The position numbers and the translations under genes were made by a program. Below, piece after piece: positions 18,261 to 27,700 of a stretch of 32,704 bases of DNA (position 1 is the stretch's first letter; each line of letters opens with the position of its first letter). Source of the stretch: an uncultured Clostridia bacterium (GTDB taxonomy: Bacteria; Bacillota; Clostridia; Oscillospirales; Ruminococcaceae); contig CANEHP010000003.1 of assembly GCA_947427325.1 (NCBI GenBank), positions 1-32,704 on the forward strand. Direction: 5' to 3'. Below the pieces are notes generated by a model. The model did no database searches. It saw nothing but the letters and a program-made list of their open reading frames with translations, and had not been told where the DNA came from.

Positions 18261-18391
18261 GCTGTCTTGTTTTGTGCTTGCCGTCTTTATAAGGCAAAGG
18301 GCGTTAACGCATACAAACAAAACCCCCGCCGAAGCGGGGGAAATGTATTTGTAGGAATTGTAATAAGTACAAAAAGCTTTTGCTGAATATA

Positions 18392-18691
18392 TTAGCCAAG
18401 GAGCTGGAGAACTGCCTGAGGTTGCTGATTAGCCTGAGCCAGCATAGCCTGAGAAGCCTGTTGCAGGATGTTGAACTTGGTGTAGTTGATCATCTCTGTA
18501 GCCATGTCTGTGTCTCTGATCTGAGATTCAGCGTTTGTTAAGTTCTCGTTGGTTGTAGTCAGGTTGTTAACTGTGTACTCAAGACGGTTTTGGAGAGCAC
18601 CGAGTCCTGCACGCTGCATGGAAACCTTTTTAATTGCTGCGTCAACTGCATCGATAGCTTCGTTAGCGGCGTCTCTTGTGGAAACGTCTGC
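18392..18691 (-). repeat. Right arm of the 300-bp inverted repeat (partner 17825-18124)
   Basis: See left arm. Confidence 0.88.
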
Positions 18692-19150
18692 ATTAGCTAC
18701 GCCGAGAGCGGAAGAACTCATATCGTCAACTGTCAAAGTAACTCTCTGGTCTTCAACACCGTTAGCTCCTATTTGGAAGGTCAAGCCGGTACCTGTGGAA
18801 GTTACTTGTTCTTTTCCAACGCCTGCACCATCAGTAATACTTACGTCTGCCGTTCCTGCAACATTAAAGTAAACATGACCATCGTTATCACCGTCAGTAG
18901 CCTTGGAGTCGGTTAACTTAACATCAAAATCATAGCCCTCTTTAGCAAGAATGAGTTCAATATCCTTTTCGCTGTAATCAACACCGGTAGCCAAGTTAAG
19001 GGTGAGTTCAGTAGGTTTTGCGGCGTTTGCAACTGTTACAGATTCTTTACCCTTGTCAACTCCCGAAGTGTTAATTGTAATCTTTGTAGCACCGTGAGTA
19101 TCGGCAGCCAATCCATAGCTATTAGCGGTAAATGTACCATTATTTTCCAA
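18392..19150 (-). pseudogene. 5'-truncated flagellin cassette (variable middle plus C-terminus only)
   Basis: ENNGTFTANSYG...GVDYSEKDIELILAKEGYDFDVKLTDSKATDGDNDGHVYFN...flagellin C-terminus; no N-terminal D0/D1 coding sequence upstream; ORF opens at a TTG. Confidence 0.85.
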
Positions 19151-19193
19151 ATAACACCCTACTTAGTTGCCAAAAATTGTCAAAACGGCAGCA

Positions 19194-19226
19194 AAAACCG
19201 CCCTAACCAAAAGGTCTAAGGCGGTA
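19194..19226 (-). terminator. Terminator downstream of the cheV-like gene
   Basis: ACCGCC..ACC-aaaa-GGT..GGCGGT hairpin; minus strand continues GGCGGTTTTTGC. Confidence 0.7.
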
Positions 19227-19262
19227 AATATACAATAGCAAATATACCATATTATAATAGTA

Positions 19263-20180
19263 TCACTTATTATTTTTACTGAGATATTTATAAAGCGTCT
19301 CCACAAGTATACCGATCTGCGGCTTGGAAAATTGCTCGTCTGCGCCGATGCTTTCGCCCTTTATTCTCATCTGCTCGTTAATAAGCGAGCTGAACAGGAA
19401 TACGGGAATCTGCTTCATAACGGGATCGTCCTTTATTCTCTTGGTAAGGTGATGTCCGTCCATCTGCGGCATTTCGATATCGGAAATAATCAGCGCCACT
19501 TCACTGCGTATATCGTCTCCCAGCTCCTTAAAGCTGCTGATATAGTCAAAGGCGTCCTTGCCGTTGGTAAAGGACATAACATTTCTGAAGCCTGCGGTGT
19601 GCAGAGTATCCATTATCATCTTGTTAAGCAATGCGCTGTCCTCTGCAATAACAATATGGCTTGTAAAGTCCACCGACTCCATTTTCTTCAGCTTATCCAT
19701 ACCTGAGGTGTCAAGACCTGCCGACTTGTTGATATCCGCAACGATTCTTTCAAAGTCGAGAATAAGGATCATTCCGTCCTCAAGCTTTGCAACGCCCGTA
19801 ATAAGTCCGCCGTTTTCGTTCTGTGCAACTGAGGGCGGCTTCTCAATGCTTGCCCAGCTTAATTTTACAATACCGTTTACCGAGCTTACATGGAACGCCA
19901 CATGCATACCGTTAAACTCGCATATGATCATCATACCCTCGGAGCTTTCGTCCGCAGGGGATTTAAGAACCCTGTGCAAATCCACCACAGTGATAAGAAT
20001 ATCACGGGGCATAAATATACCTTCCACAGCGTCAGGAGCGTCGGGCATGGGCGTAACGGTGGAATAGCGCATCATTTCGCTGACCTTGGCAATATTTATT
20101 CCAAAACACTTTTTGCCCACATAAAATTTCAGAAGCTCTAATTCGTTAGTGCCGCTTTCAAGCAGAATACCTGTATCCAT
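19263..20180 (-). CDS. cheV: CheV-like chemotaxis coupling protein (CheW domain plus response-regulator receiver)
   Basis: LKFYVGKKCFGINIAKVSEMMRYSTVTPMPDAPDAVEGIFMPRDILITVVDLH; C-terminal VIAEDSALLNKMI...LIISDIEMPQMDG. Confidence 0.92.
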   Translation of the reverse strand: MDTGILLESGTNELELLKFYVGKKCFGINIAKVSEMMRYSTVTPMPDAPDAVEGIFMPRDILITVVDLHRVLKSPADESSEGMMIICEFNGMHVAFHVSSVNGIVKLSWASIEKPPSVAQNENGGLITGVAKLEDGMILILDFERIVADINKSAGLDTSGMDKLKKMESVDFTSHIVIAEDSALLNKMIMDTLHTAGFRNVMSFTNGKDAFDYISSFKELGDDIRSEVALIISDIEMPQMDGHHLTKRIKDDPVMKQIPVFLFSSLINEQMRIKGESIGADEQFSKPQIGILVETLYKYLSKNNK

Positions 20181-20356
20181 AGCAATCCTCCGATATTATG
20201 TAAATTGTGCTTAAATGCTTTTTTTTATTATACTACATTTTTAAAGGGATTTCAAGAGCTTTATTTAAAAAACTCAAAAGCCGCTTCAGGGTCAGCTTTT
20301 TAAGCAGCGCCTTAAATTGGAAAAAATGCAAATAATAATTTTTATCGTTACTTAAC

Positions 20357-20404
20357 AAATCACTCAAGAAATCACTCAAGAAATCGCTCAAAAAATCACT
20401 CAAG
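20357..20404. repeat. 12-bp tandem repeat, 4 units
   Basis: aaatcactcaag x2, aaatcgctcaaa, aaatcactcaag; overlaps the stop codon of the ABC exporter gene. Confidence 0.9.
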
Positions 20405-22309
20405 CTCAAAAGCTCCCGTATAAAGCCTGTAATACTGCCCCTTTTCCTCAATAAGCTTTTGGTGGCTTCCTCTCTCAATAATTCTTCCGTGGTCAAGCAC
20501 CATAATAACGTCGGAGTTCTGCACGGTGGAAAGTCTGTGAGCGATTACAAAAACGGTTCTGCCCTTCATCAGGGCGTCCATTCCCTTTTGCACGATCGCC
20601 TCCGTTCTTGTATCAATGGAGGAGGTAGCCTCGTCAAGTATCATAACGGGCGGATCGGCAACCGCCGCTCTGGCAATCGCCAAAAGCTGCCTCTGACCCT
20701 GTGAAAGATTTGCGCCGTTGCCGCTGAGCTGGGTATTGTACCCCTCGGGAAGTCTTGTAACAAAATCGTCTGCTCCCGCAAGCTTTGCCGCCCTGATGCA
20801 CTCCTCGTCGGTGGCGTCAAGCTTGCCGTAGCGGATATTATCCATAACCGAACCCGTGAAAAGGTTGGTGTCCTGCAAAACGATACCGAGAGAGTGACGG
20901 AGATCGGCTTTCTTTATTTTGTTTATGTTAATTCCGTCATAGCGTATCTTTCCGTCCGCAATATCGTAAAATCTGTTTATCAGGTTTGTGATAGTGGTCT
21001 TTCCTGCGCCTGTCGCACCCACAAAGGCAACCTTTTGTCCCGGCTCTGCATAAATGGTTACGTCATGGAGAACCGTTTTGCCCTCCTCGTAGGCAAAGTC
21101 CACGTCAAACAAGCGGACGTCGCCCGTAAGCTTTGTGTAGGTAACCGAGCCGTCCTCGGAATGCGGGTGCTTCCATGCCCAAAGACCCGTTCTTTCCCTG
21201 CACTCGGTAATAACGCCGTTTTCTTCCTTAGCATTTACAAGGGTAACATAGCCCTCGTCGGTTTCAGGCTCCTGATCCATAAGCTCAAAAATACGCTGTG
21301 CGCCTGCAATACCCATTACAACCGAGTTTATCTGGAAGGAGACCTGACCGATATTTCCCGCAAACTGCTTTGTCATATTAAGGAAAGGTACGGTTACGCT
21401 TATACTGAACGCCATTCCCGAAATACTGATGTTTCCCGCTCCCGAAATCAGGAAAAATCCTCCCGCAAGAGCAATAACCACATAAAGGATATTGCCTAAA
21501 TTTCCCATAACCGGACCTAATATGTTGGAGTAGCTGTTAGCCCTTTCGGAGTCATGGTAAAGCTGATCGTTGATACGGTCAAAGTCCTCCTTGCTTTCCT
21601 CCTCATGGCAGAAAACCTTTACCACCTTCTGACCGTTCATTATTTCCTCGATATAGCCTTCTTCCTTACCGATGGCTCTTTGCTGTTTTACAAAGTATTT
21701 GGCAGAGCCGCCGCCGATTTTCTTTGTAAGGAATATCATAACCGCCGTTCCCGCCAATACCACAAGTGTGAGCCACAGGCTGAAATACAGCATTATTCCC
21801 AAAACTGTGGCAATAACCACGCCCATGCTGAACAGCTGGGGCAGGCTTTGCGAAATAAGCTGGCGGAGAGCGTCTATATCGTTGGTGTAAACGCTCATGA
21901 TATCGCCGTGATTGTGGGTGTCAAAATACTTTATGGGCAATGTCTGCATCTGCCCGAACAGCTTTACACGCATTTTCATAAGCACGCCCTGGGTAACGGT
22001 TGCGCCCATTTGATTGTAAATAACGGAGGAAATAAGGGACAGCACATAAAGCGCCGCCAAAACTCCCGCAATGGATAAGATCTCGCCGCTTACCGCCGCC
22101 CAGTCGCCCGATTTCCAGCTTTCCTCGATTATGCCTATGATTTTTTGCATAAACACAGAGGGTATTGAGCTGACTGCCGCATTAAACAAAATACAGAAAA
22201 TAATAATGGGAACTCTTACAGGGTAAAATTGAAAGACCATTTTAAGGGTGCGCTTTACTGCGCCCTTTTTCAGCTTGGGCTTAGGTCCTCTCGGTCCTCT
22301 CGGAGGCAT
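20396..22309 (-). CDS. ABC exporter, TMD-NBD fusion (second subunit)
   Basis: Walker A VGATGAGKTT, signature LSQGQRQLLAIARA, Walker B PVMILDEATSSID, H-loop IAHRLSTV. Confidence 0.95.
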   Translation of the reverse strand: MPPRGPRGPKPKLKKGAVKRTLKMVFQFYPVRVPIIIFCILFNAAVSSIPSVFMQKIIGIIEESWKSGDWAAVSGEILSIAGVLAALYVLSLISSVIYNQMGATVTQGVLMKMRVKLFGQMQTLPIKYFDTHNHGDIMSVYTNDIDALRQLISQSLPQLFSMGVVIATVLGIMLYFSLWLTLVVLAGTAVMIFLTKKIGGGSAKYFVKQQRAIGKEEGYIEEIMNGQKVVKVFCHEEESKEDFDRINDQLYHDSERANSYSNILGPVMGNLGNILYVVIALAGGFFLISGAGNISISGMAFSISVTVPFLNMTKQFAGNIGQVSFQINSVVMGIAGAQRIFELMDQEPETDEGYVTLVNAKEENGVITECRERTGLWAWKHPHSEDGSVTYTKLTGDVRLFDVDFAYEEGKTVLHDVTIYAEPGQKVAFVGATGAGKTTITNLINRFYDIADGKIRYDGININKIKKADLRHSLGIVLQDTNLFTGSVMDNIRYGKLDATDEECIRAAKLAGADDFVTRLPEGYNTQLSGNGANLSQGQRQLLAIARAAVADPPVMILDEATSSIDTRTEAIVQKGMDALMKGRTVFVIAHRLSTVQNSDVIMVLDHGRIIERGSHQKLIEEKGQYYRLYTGAFELE

Positions 22310-22310
22310 A

Positions 22311-24086
22311 TCAGCTCACCTCGCTTTCACTGTTATTCCGACTGCCGTCAACCTTGTTTTGTGAGGTGTAAACTTCACGGTAGATCCTGTTGGTTTTCAA
22401 AAGCTCCTCATGCGTTCCCACACCGTCAATTCTGCCGCCCTCCATAATTACAATGCGGTCGGCGTCCTGAACGGAGGAGGTTCTTTGAGCTATTATGATT
22501 TTTGTGGTATCGGGCATATACTTTTTAAAGCCGTTCCTTATCAGGGCGTCGGTCTTTGTGTCAACAGCGCTGGTGGAGTCATCAAGAATAAGTATCTTGG
22601 GCTTTTTTAACAGCGCCCTTGCTATGCAGAGCCTTTGCTTCTGTCCGCCCGAAACGTTTGCGCCGCCCTGCTCGATATAGGTGTCGTAGCCGTCGGGGAA
22701 GCCCTGAATAAATTCGTCCGCCTGTGCGATTTTGCAGGCTTCGATCATTTCCTCGTCGGTGGCTTCCTTATTGCCCCAGCGGAGATTTTCTTTGATCGTG
22801 CCGCTGAACAGCACGTTTTTCTGTAAAACAACGGCGACCTGATTGCGGAGAGCCTCCACGTCATAATCCCTTACATCGACGCCGCCCACCCTTACATCGC
22901 CCTCGGTGGCGTCGTAAAGACGGGATATAAGCTGAATGAGAGAGGATTTTGAAGAGCCTGTTCCGCCGATAATACCAATGGTTTCCCCGCTTTTTATATG
23001 CAGGTCGATATCCGACAGCGCAAATTTTTCCGCCTGCGCCGAATATCTGAAATTAACATTATCAAAGTCAACAGAACCGTCCTTTACCTCCCAAACGGCA
23101 TCGTCGGGGGAAGTAATGGTGCTTTCCTCGGTAAGAACCTCCGAAATTCTTCTTGCGGATTCGTTTGCCATAGTTATCATAACAAATACCATGGAAACCA
23201 TCATAAGGCTGCTTAAAATCTGAAAGCTGTATGTAAGCAGTCCCGAAAGCTGTCCCACCTGCAAATCAATGCCCGTGGAGGTAATAACCGTATAAGAGCC
23301 GAAAATCATAACGAAAATCATAACGCTGTATAAGCAGAACTGCATTAAAGGACCGTTAAACGCCAGGATCTTTTCCGCCCTTGTAAAGTCCTTTCTTACG
23401 TCCTCGGCTGCGTTTGTGAACTTCTCCGTTTCGTAATCTTCCCTGACGTAGGACTTAACGACTCTCATACCCTTAACGTTTTCCTGTATGGACTCGTTGA
23501 TTTTATCGTACTTTTTAAATACTCTTTTAAATAAGGGCATTGCCTTTTTTATAATTATAACAAGGCAAATACCCATAAAGGGCATAAGAGCCACAAAGAT
23601 CCACGCCATTTTTCCGCCCATAATAAAAGCCATGGCAAAGGAAAATACCAGCATTATGGGACAGCGTACCGCCATTCTTATAATGGTCATAAACGCCATC
23701 TGAACATTGGTAACGTCGGTAGTCAGACGGGTAACCAGAGATGATGTGGAAAAGCGGTCGATGTTTTCAAAGGAAAAGCTCTGTACCTTATAGAACATAT
23801 CCTTGCGCAGATTTTTTGCGAATCCGCAGGAAGCTACCGCACAGGTTTTTCCCGCTCCTACGCCGAATATAAGCGAGATAACCGCCATTACGGCAAGGAT
23901 GACGCCGTATTTGACTATCACCTCAAATTCGCAGCCCGCCTGTATCTCGTTTATCAGCTTGGCAATTACAAACGGCAGCATACATTCCATAGCTACCTCG
24001 CCTATAATAAGGATGGGCGTCCAGATTGCAGGGGCTTTGTATTCCCTTACGGACTTCATAATCGTTCTTATCATTTTCTCAGTCAT
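22311..24086 (-). CDS. ABC exporter, TMD-NBD fusion (first subunit)
   Basis: Walker A IGGTGSSKSS, signature VSGGQKQRLCIARA, Walker B ILILDDSTSAVD, switch position IIIAQRTSSV (Q instead of H; the Asp after Walker B also suggests a degenerate site). Confidence 0.95.
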   Translation of the reverse strand: MTEKMIRTIMKSVREYKAPAIWTPILIIGEVAMECMLPFVIAKLINEIQAGCEFEVIVKYGVILAVMAVISLIFGVGAGKTCAVASCGFAKNLRKDMFYKVQSFSFENIDRFSTSSLVTRLTTDVTNVQMAFMTIIRMAVRCPIMLVFSFAMAFIMGGKMAWIFVALMPFMGICLVIIIKKAMPLFKRVFKKYDKINESIQENVKGMRVVKSYVREDYETEKFTNAAEDVRKDFTRAEKILAFNGPLMQFCLYSVMIFVMIFGSYTVITSTGIDLQVGQLSGLLTYSFQILSSLMMVSMVFVMITMANESARRISEVLTEESTITSPDDAVWEVKDGSVDFDNVNFRYSAQAEKFALSDIDLHIKSGETIGIIGGTGSSKSSLIQLISRLYDATEGDVRVGGVDVRDYDVEALRNQVAVVLQKNVLFSGTIKENLRWGNKEATDEEMIEACKIAQADEFIQGFPDGYDTYIEQGGANVSGGQKQRLCIARALLKKPKILILDDSTSAVDTKTDALIRNGFKKYMPDTTKIIIAQRTSSVQDADRIVIMEGGRIDGVGTHEELLKTNRIYREVYTSQNKVDGSRNNSESEVS

Positions 24087-24196
24087 ACACTCCTTTCGTT
24101 TTGCCTTTTAAATTAAAAATCCTAACTAAAACTCCGCAAAAAAAGAAAAAGTTATACGAATAAATTTGTTTGTGTACAAAACTTATTGCAAATTGA

Positions 24197-24225
24197 ATTA
24201 TAGCACAACAAATTTTTATTGTCAA
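24197..24225 (-). promoter_or_regulatory. sigma-A promoter for the ABC exporter operon
   Basis: Minus strand TTGACA-17 nt-TATAAT. Confidence 0.85.
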
Positions 24226-24283
24226 TAGGTTTTGGGACAATAAATCAGTTAGACGGGCTAATTTGTTATAATACGGCGGAAGA

Positions 24284-24440
24284 TATTGCTCCCCCAATTA
24301 AAGTTTGCCACAGGATGCAGGCGCAAATGAAAAATATCAAGGAAAAAAGCACAGCAATATGCCATATTGCGAGCATTTTTGACGCAGAGATTTTTTATTC
24401 GCATCAAGTATTGTGGCAAGATTTAATTGGGGGAGCAATA
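24284..24440. mobile_element. MITE-like element bounded by 29-bp terminal inverted repeats
   Basis: TATTGCTCCCCCAATTAAAgTTTGCCACA (24284-24312) vs reverse complement of 24412-24440 TATTGCTCCCCCAATTAAAtCTTGCCACA; 27/29 identical. Confidence 0.65.
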
Positions 24441-24453
24441 AGAACAAGTTCTA

Positions 24454-24515
24454 AAATTCGTGCTGCCGAGAAAGCGGGCATAAATTCCCGCAGCTTCCCT
24501 GACAGCACGAATCTT
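24454..24515 (-). terminator. Long terminator-like hairpin after the 65-aa ORF
   Basis: ATTCGTGCTG...GCGGG-loop-CCCGC...CAGCACGAAT followed by TTTTAG on the minus strand. Confidence 0.75.
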
Positions 24516-24530
24516 GAGATCGGTAATTTA

Positions 24531-24728
24531 TCAGATCCACATAGTCTTATCCATATTGTTAACAAATTTTTCCATCTCTTCCTTGGACCGAATAGTATGG
24601 GTATGGGCAATTATCTCCCTTCTGTGGGCGGGAGTAAGAGTCGAAAAATACTCCATAGCGTCGTTATTCTTAGCCAAAGCGATACCGAAGCCCAAAGGCA
24701 GCTCGGTATAATTATCCTTGATATCCAT
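24531..24728 (-). CDS. Small protein (65 aa) with YdeI/OmpD-associated-like C-terminal motif
   Basis: GGAGG RBS; MDIKDNYTELPLGFGIALAKNNDAMEYFSTLTPAHRREIIAHTHTIRSKEEMEKFVNNMDKTMWI; 17 nt downstream of the large GT84/GH94 gene. Confidence 0.75.
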   Translation of the reverse strand: MDIKDNYTELPLGFGIALAKNNDAMEYFSTLTPAHRREIIAHTHTIRSKEEMEKFVNNMDKTMWI

Positions 24729-24745
24729 TTGATCTGTTCCTCCTT

Positions 24746-27700
24746 TTAATCTCCGAATTTTACCTCGAAATCTCCCTCTTCCCCTATTGCCGTTTCCTTA
24801 TTCTTTCCGCCTGCATAGCTGAATCTCACGCTTATATTTTTCCCGTTCAGCCGCATTTTCAAAACCGTACCGTCAAGTTCCGGGGGGAGATTGGGCTTAA
24901 AGCTGAGCCTGCCCTTTTTCATTACGGCGCCCAGCAATCCCTCAAAAATACATTTCCAATACCAGCCCGCCGCTCCCGTATACATGGACCAGCCGCCTCT
25001 TCCGTAACACTGCGGATTTGTGTAAATATCCGCCGTCATAAAATAAGGCTCTCTGCCGAAATTTTTGTCGGGATAGAGAATCACCCTGTTTTCTTCCTTT
25101 TGGTCGGCTGTCTCTTCACCGCCCTCCCCTGCGTTGTCCGTAAAGCCTGCCGCTTCGGAGATTTCAGCCCCCTCCCGACCCGGCATAGCGCTTAAAATAC
25201 TGTCAAGCTCTCTTTCCTTTTCCCTCTTGTAGCTTTCCTTATAATCCCATTCTCTTTCGCCCTTTAAAGCAGGGTTCAGCATATTTAAAAGCTCATAGGC
25301 TCTTTCCTTCTGTCCCGCCTTAAAGCAAGCAAGACAGTACCACACTGCGCCGTGAGTATACTGACCGCCGTTTTCTCTTACTCCCTCGGGATAGGACATA
25401 ACATAGCCGGGACGCTGTGAAAGAATCCGCTCCCCGTTCTGCTTTGCCGCTTCGGACTTTTTACCGTCCTTTTCCCCGTTTTCGCCGATTTTGCCCTTTT
25501 CCTTTTCCGCTTCCGCCCTGCTCATGGTATTTTCTTCCGTAAAGGGCGGAGTGAACAGCTTTATTATTCCCGCTTTTTTGTCAACCAATCTGTCCCATGC
25601 GGAATTAAGAGCGGTTATATTTCTGTCTCCGTCGGGCAGCTCGGCCAATACCGCAAAGGCTTGGGGCAGAATGTCTATCTGACAGGCGGCGCTGCTTTTG
25701 CCGCCCATTTTGTCGCCGCTGTCGTAAAACGCCCTTAAATACCAATCTCCGTCCCAAGCGTTTTCCTCCAGGCTTACGCACAGCTCGGCTATCCTTTTTT
25801 CCAGCTTTTCCGCATAGCCGCCGTCGTTGTTGCTTCTCGCCGCTGCCGCAAACTTTCTTCCGCAGATTATATAGAACATGGCAAGCCAAACGCTTTCGCC
25901 CTGCCCCTTAACTCCCACGTTGTTGTAGCCGTCGTTCCAATCGCCGCAGCCTATTTTTATAAGTCCGTTTTTACCTTTGTTAAAGCCCTTTTCCATTGCC
26001 CTTTTACAATGCTCGTACACGGTTTCGGCAAGCTGCGTTACCTCCGCCGCCATAAACAGCTCCTGCTTATCCGGGGGCAAAGGCTCTCCCTTGCAGAAGG
26101 GGATCTGTAAATCCCAAAAGCCCTCCTCGCCATACGCCTCGTCATAACAGCAGGCGGTATAGGGCAGCCATAGCAAATCGTCGCTGTACCTTGTGCGCAC
26201 TCCTGTTTTTTTGCCCTCCAGGTCATGCCACCAATGCAGCACATCGCCCTCTTCAAACTGACTTTGACAGCAAAGTAAAATATGCTCCTTTGCAAGCTTT
26301 GGCGAAATATACATTGCCGAAAGGCAGTCCTGAAGCTGATCTCTGAAGCCGAAGGCGCCGCCGTTCTGAAAAAATCCCGTCCTTGCCCAAATTCGGCAGG
26401 CAATAATCTGATGAGGCAGCCAGGTATTGAAAAGGTGATTTAAAGCCTTGTTGGAGGTGCGGAGGGCTATGGAGTTTTCAAATTCATTTCCGCAGGGGCT
26501 TCCCTCGGACTTTTTAAGATAATCCAAAGCCGAATTGGCAGCCTTTTCCATAGCGGCGTTTAAACGGTCTGTACCGTTTTTGGGCGTTTCGGCGTTTAAA
26601 AGGTTTATACCGGTTTTGGGCGTTTCGGCATTTAAACGGTTTTTACCGTCCCCCTGCGCCCTTTGGATATTTTCATTATTCAGGGCGTTTTGCAGAGCAA
26701 ATTCTTCATTATAATACCCCAAAATAAATCTTATCCGCAAATTTTCCTTGGGGGGCAGCTTTATAGGCACTATAACCGCTGCAACGGGGCTGTTGTAAAC
26801 ACCCTCGCCGCTGACTGCGTTCCCGAAATTACCTGAGGCAAAATCAAGAGCCGAAAAGCAGAATTTCGGCTTTTGCGGGCAGTACAAAGCAGTTAAGCCG
26901 CTAAAGCTTTGATTCCTGCTGTTAAAAAATACCGCTCCGTCCTTTAAGGTATAAGCCGCAGGCATGGAAGACTCTTTATCCGACGCCATTAAAGGCGTCA
27001 GCTTGTACACAAGGTCAAAGCTCTGTTCGGTATCGGCATTGTTCGCAAGAGTAAGGGAGATCTCTTTGCCTAAGCCGCTTGTATAAACCTTTACCTCGGT
27101 TGTCGCCTTAACCGACAAAACCGTCCCCTCATAAACGCAGGAATAAGGGGAAAACTCCGCCCTGCTGCCCCTTATTAAATCATAATAGGCATTGCTGAGC
27201 TTAATCAGCAGCATTTCGCCGTAATTGTCCTTAATAATATCGTTGCTCCAGGGGGTAAGCTTGTTTTCTCTGCTGTTCAGGGCGTAGGTGAAGCCAAGGC
27301 TGTTTTGGGAAAGCAATGTGCCAAATTCCGAATTTGCAAGAATATTGCACCAGGTATTACGCTCGTTTCCTATAACAAAGCCGTCCTCCTTGAAACCGTT
27401 TTCCTTATCCGAATGAGAACAGGGAAGAACGGGCAGAGCCTTCGGCATCTTTTTAATTTTTATATCCGCAATACTGTTGTCGGAAAATAAATCCTGCAAG
27501 TTTACAAAGGCTGCAAGGGAATAAATCAAGGTGATAAGCTCCTTGCTGCTTTTCTCCTCTTTCTCCGCAAAAAGCAGGGGAAAACCGTTTCCCGCCAAAA
27601 TGCCTGCCGCTTCGCTCTGTTCTAAGGCATTGCCGCAGATAACAACCAGATCGCAGTTTATGCCGCAGCCGTTAAGTCCGGATTTAAGCAGGGTTATATA

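Noticed and set aside
20233-20496. 87-aa - ORF with SDFLSDFLSDFLSD repeat
   Set aside because: Overlaps the 3' end of the ABC exporter in another frame; produced by the 12-bp tandem repeat, no independent support as a gene.
24079-24297. 72-aa - ORF MGEQYLPPYYNKLARLTDLLSQ...
   Set aside because: Contains the consensus ABC-operon promoter and part of the inverted-repeat element; overlaps the exporter start; no RBS seen.
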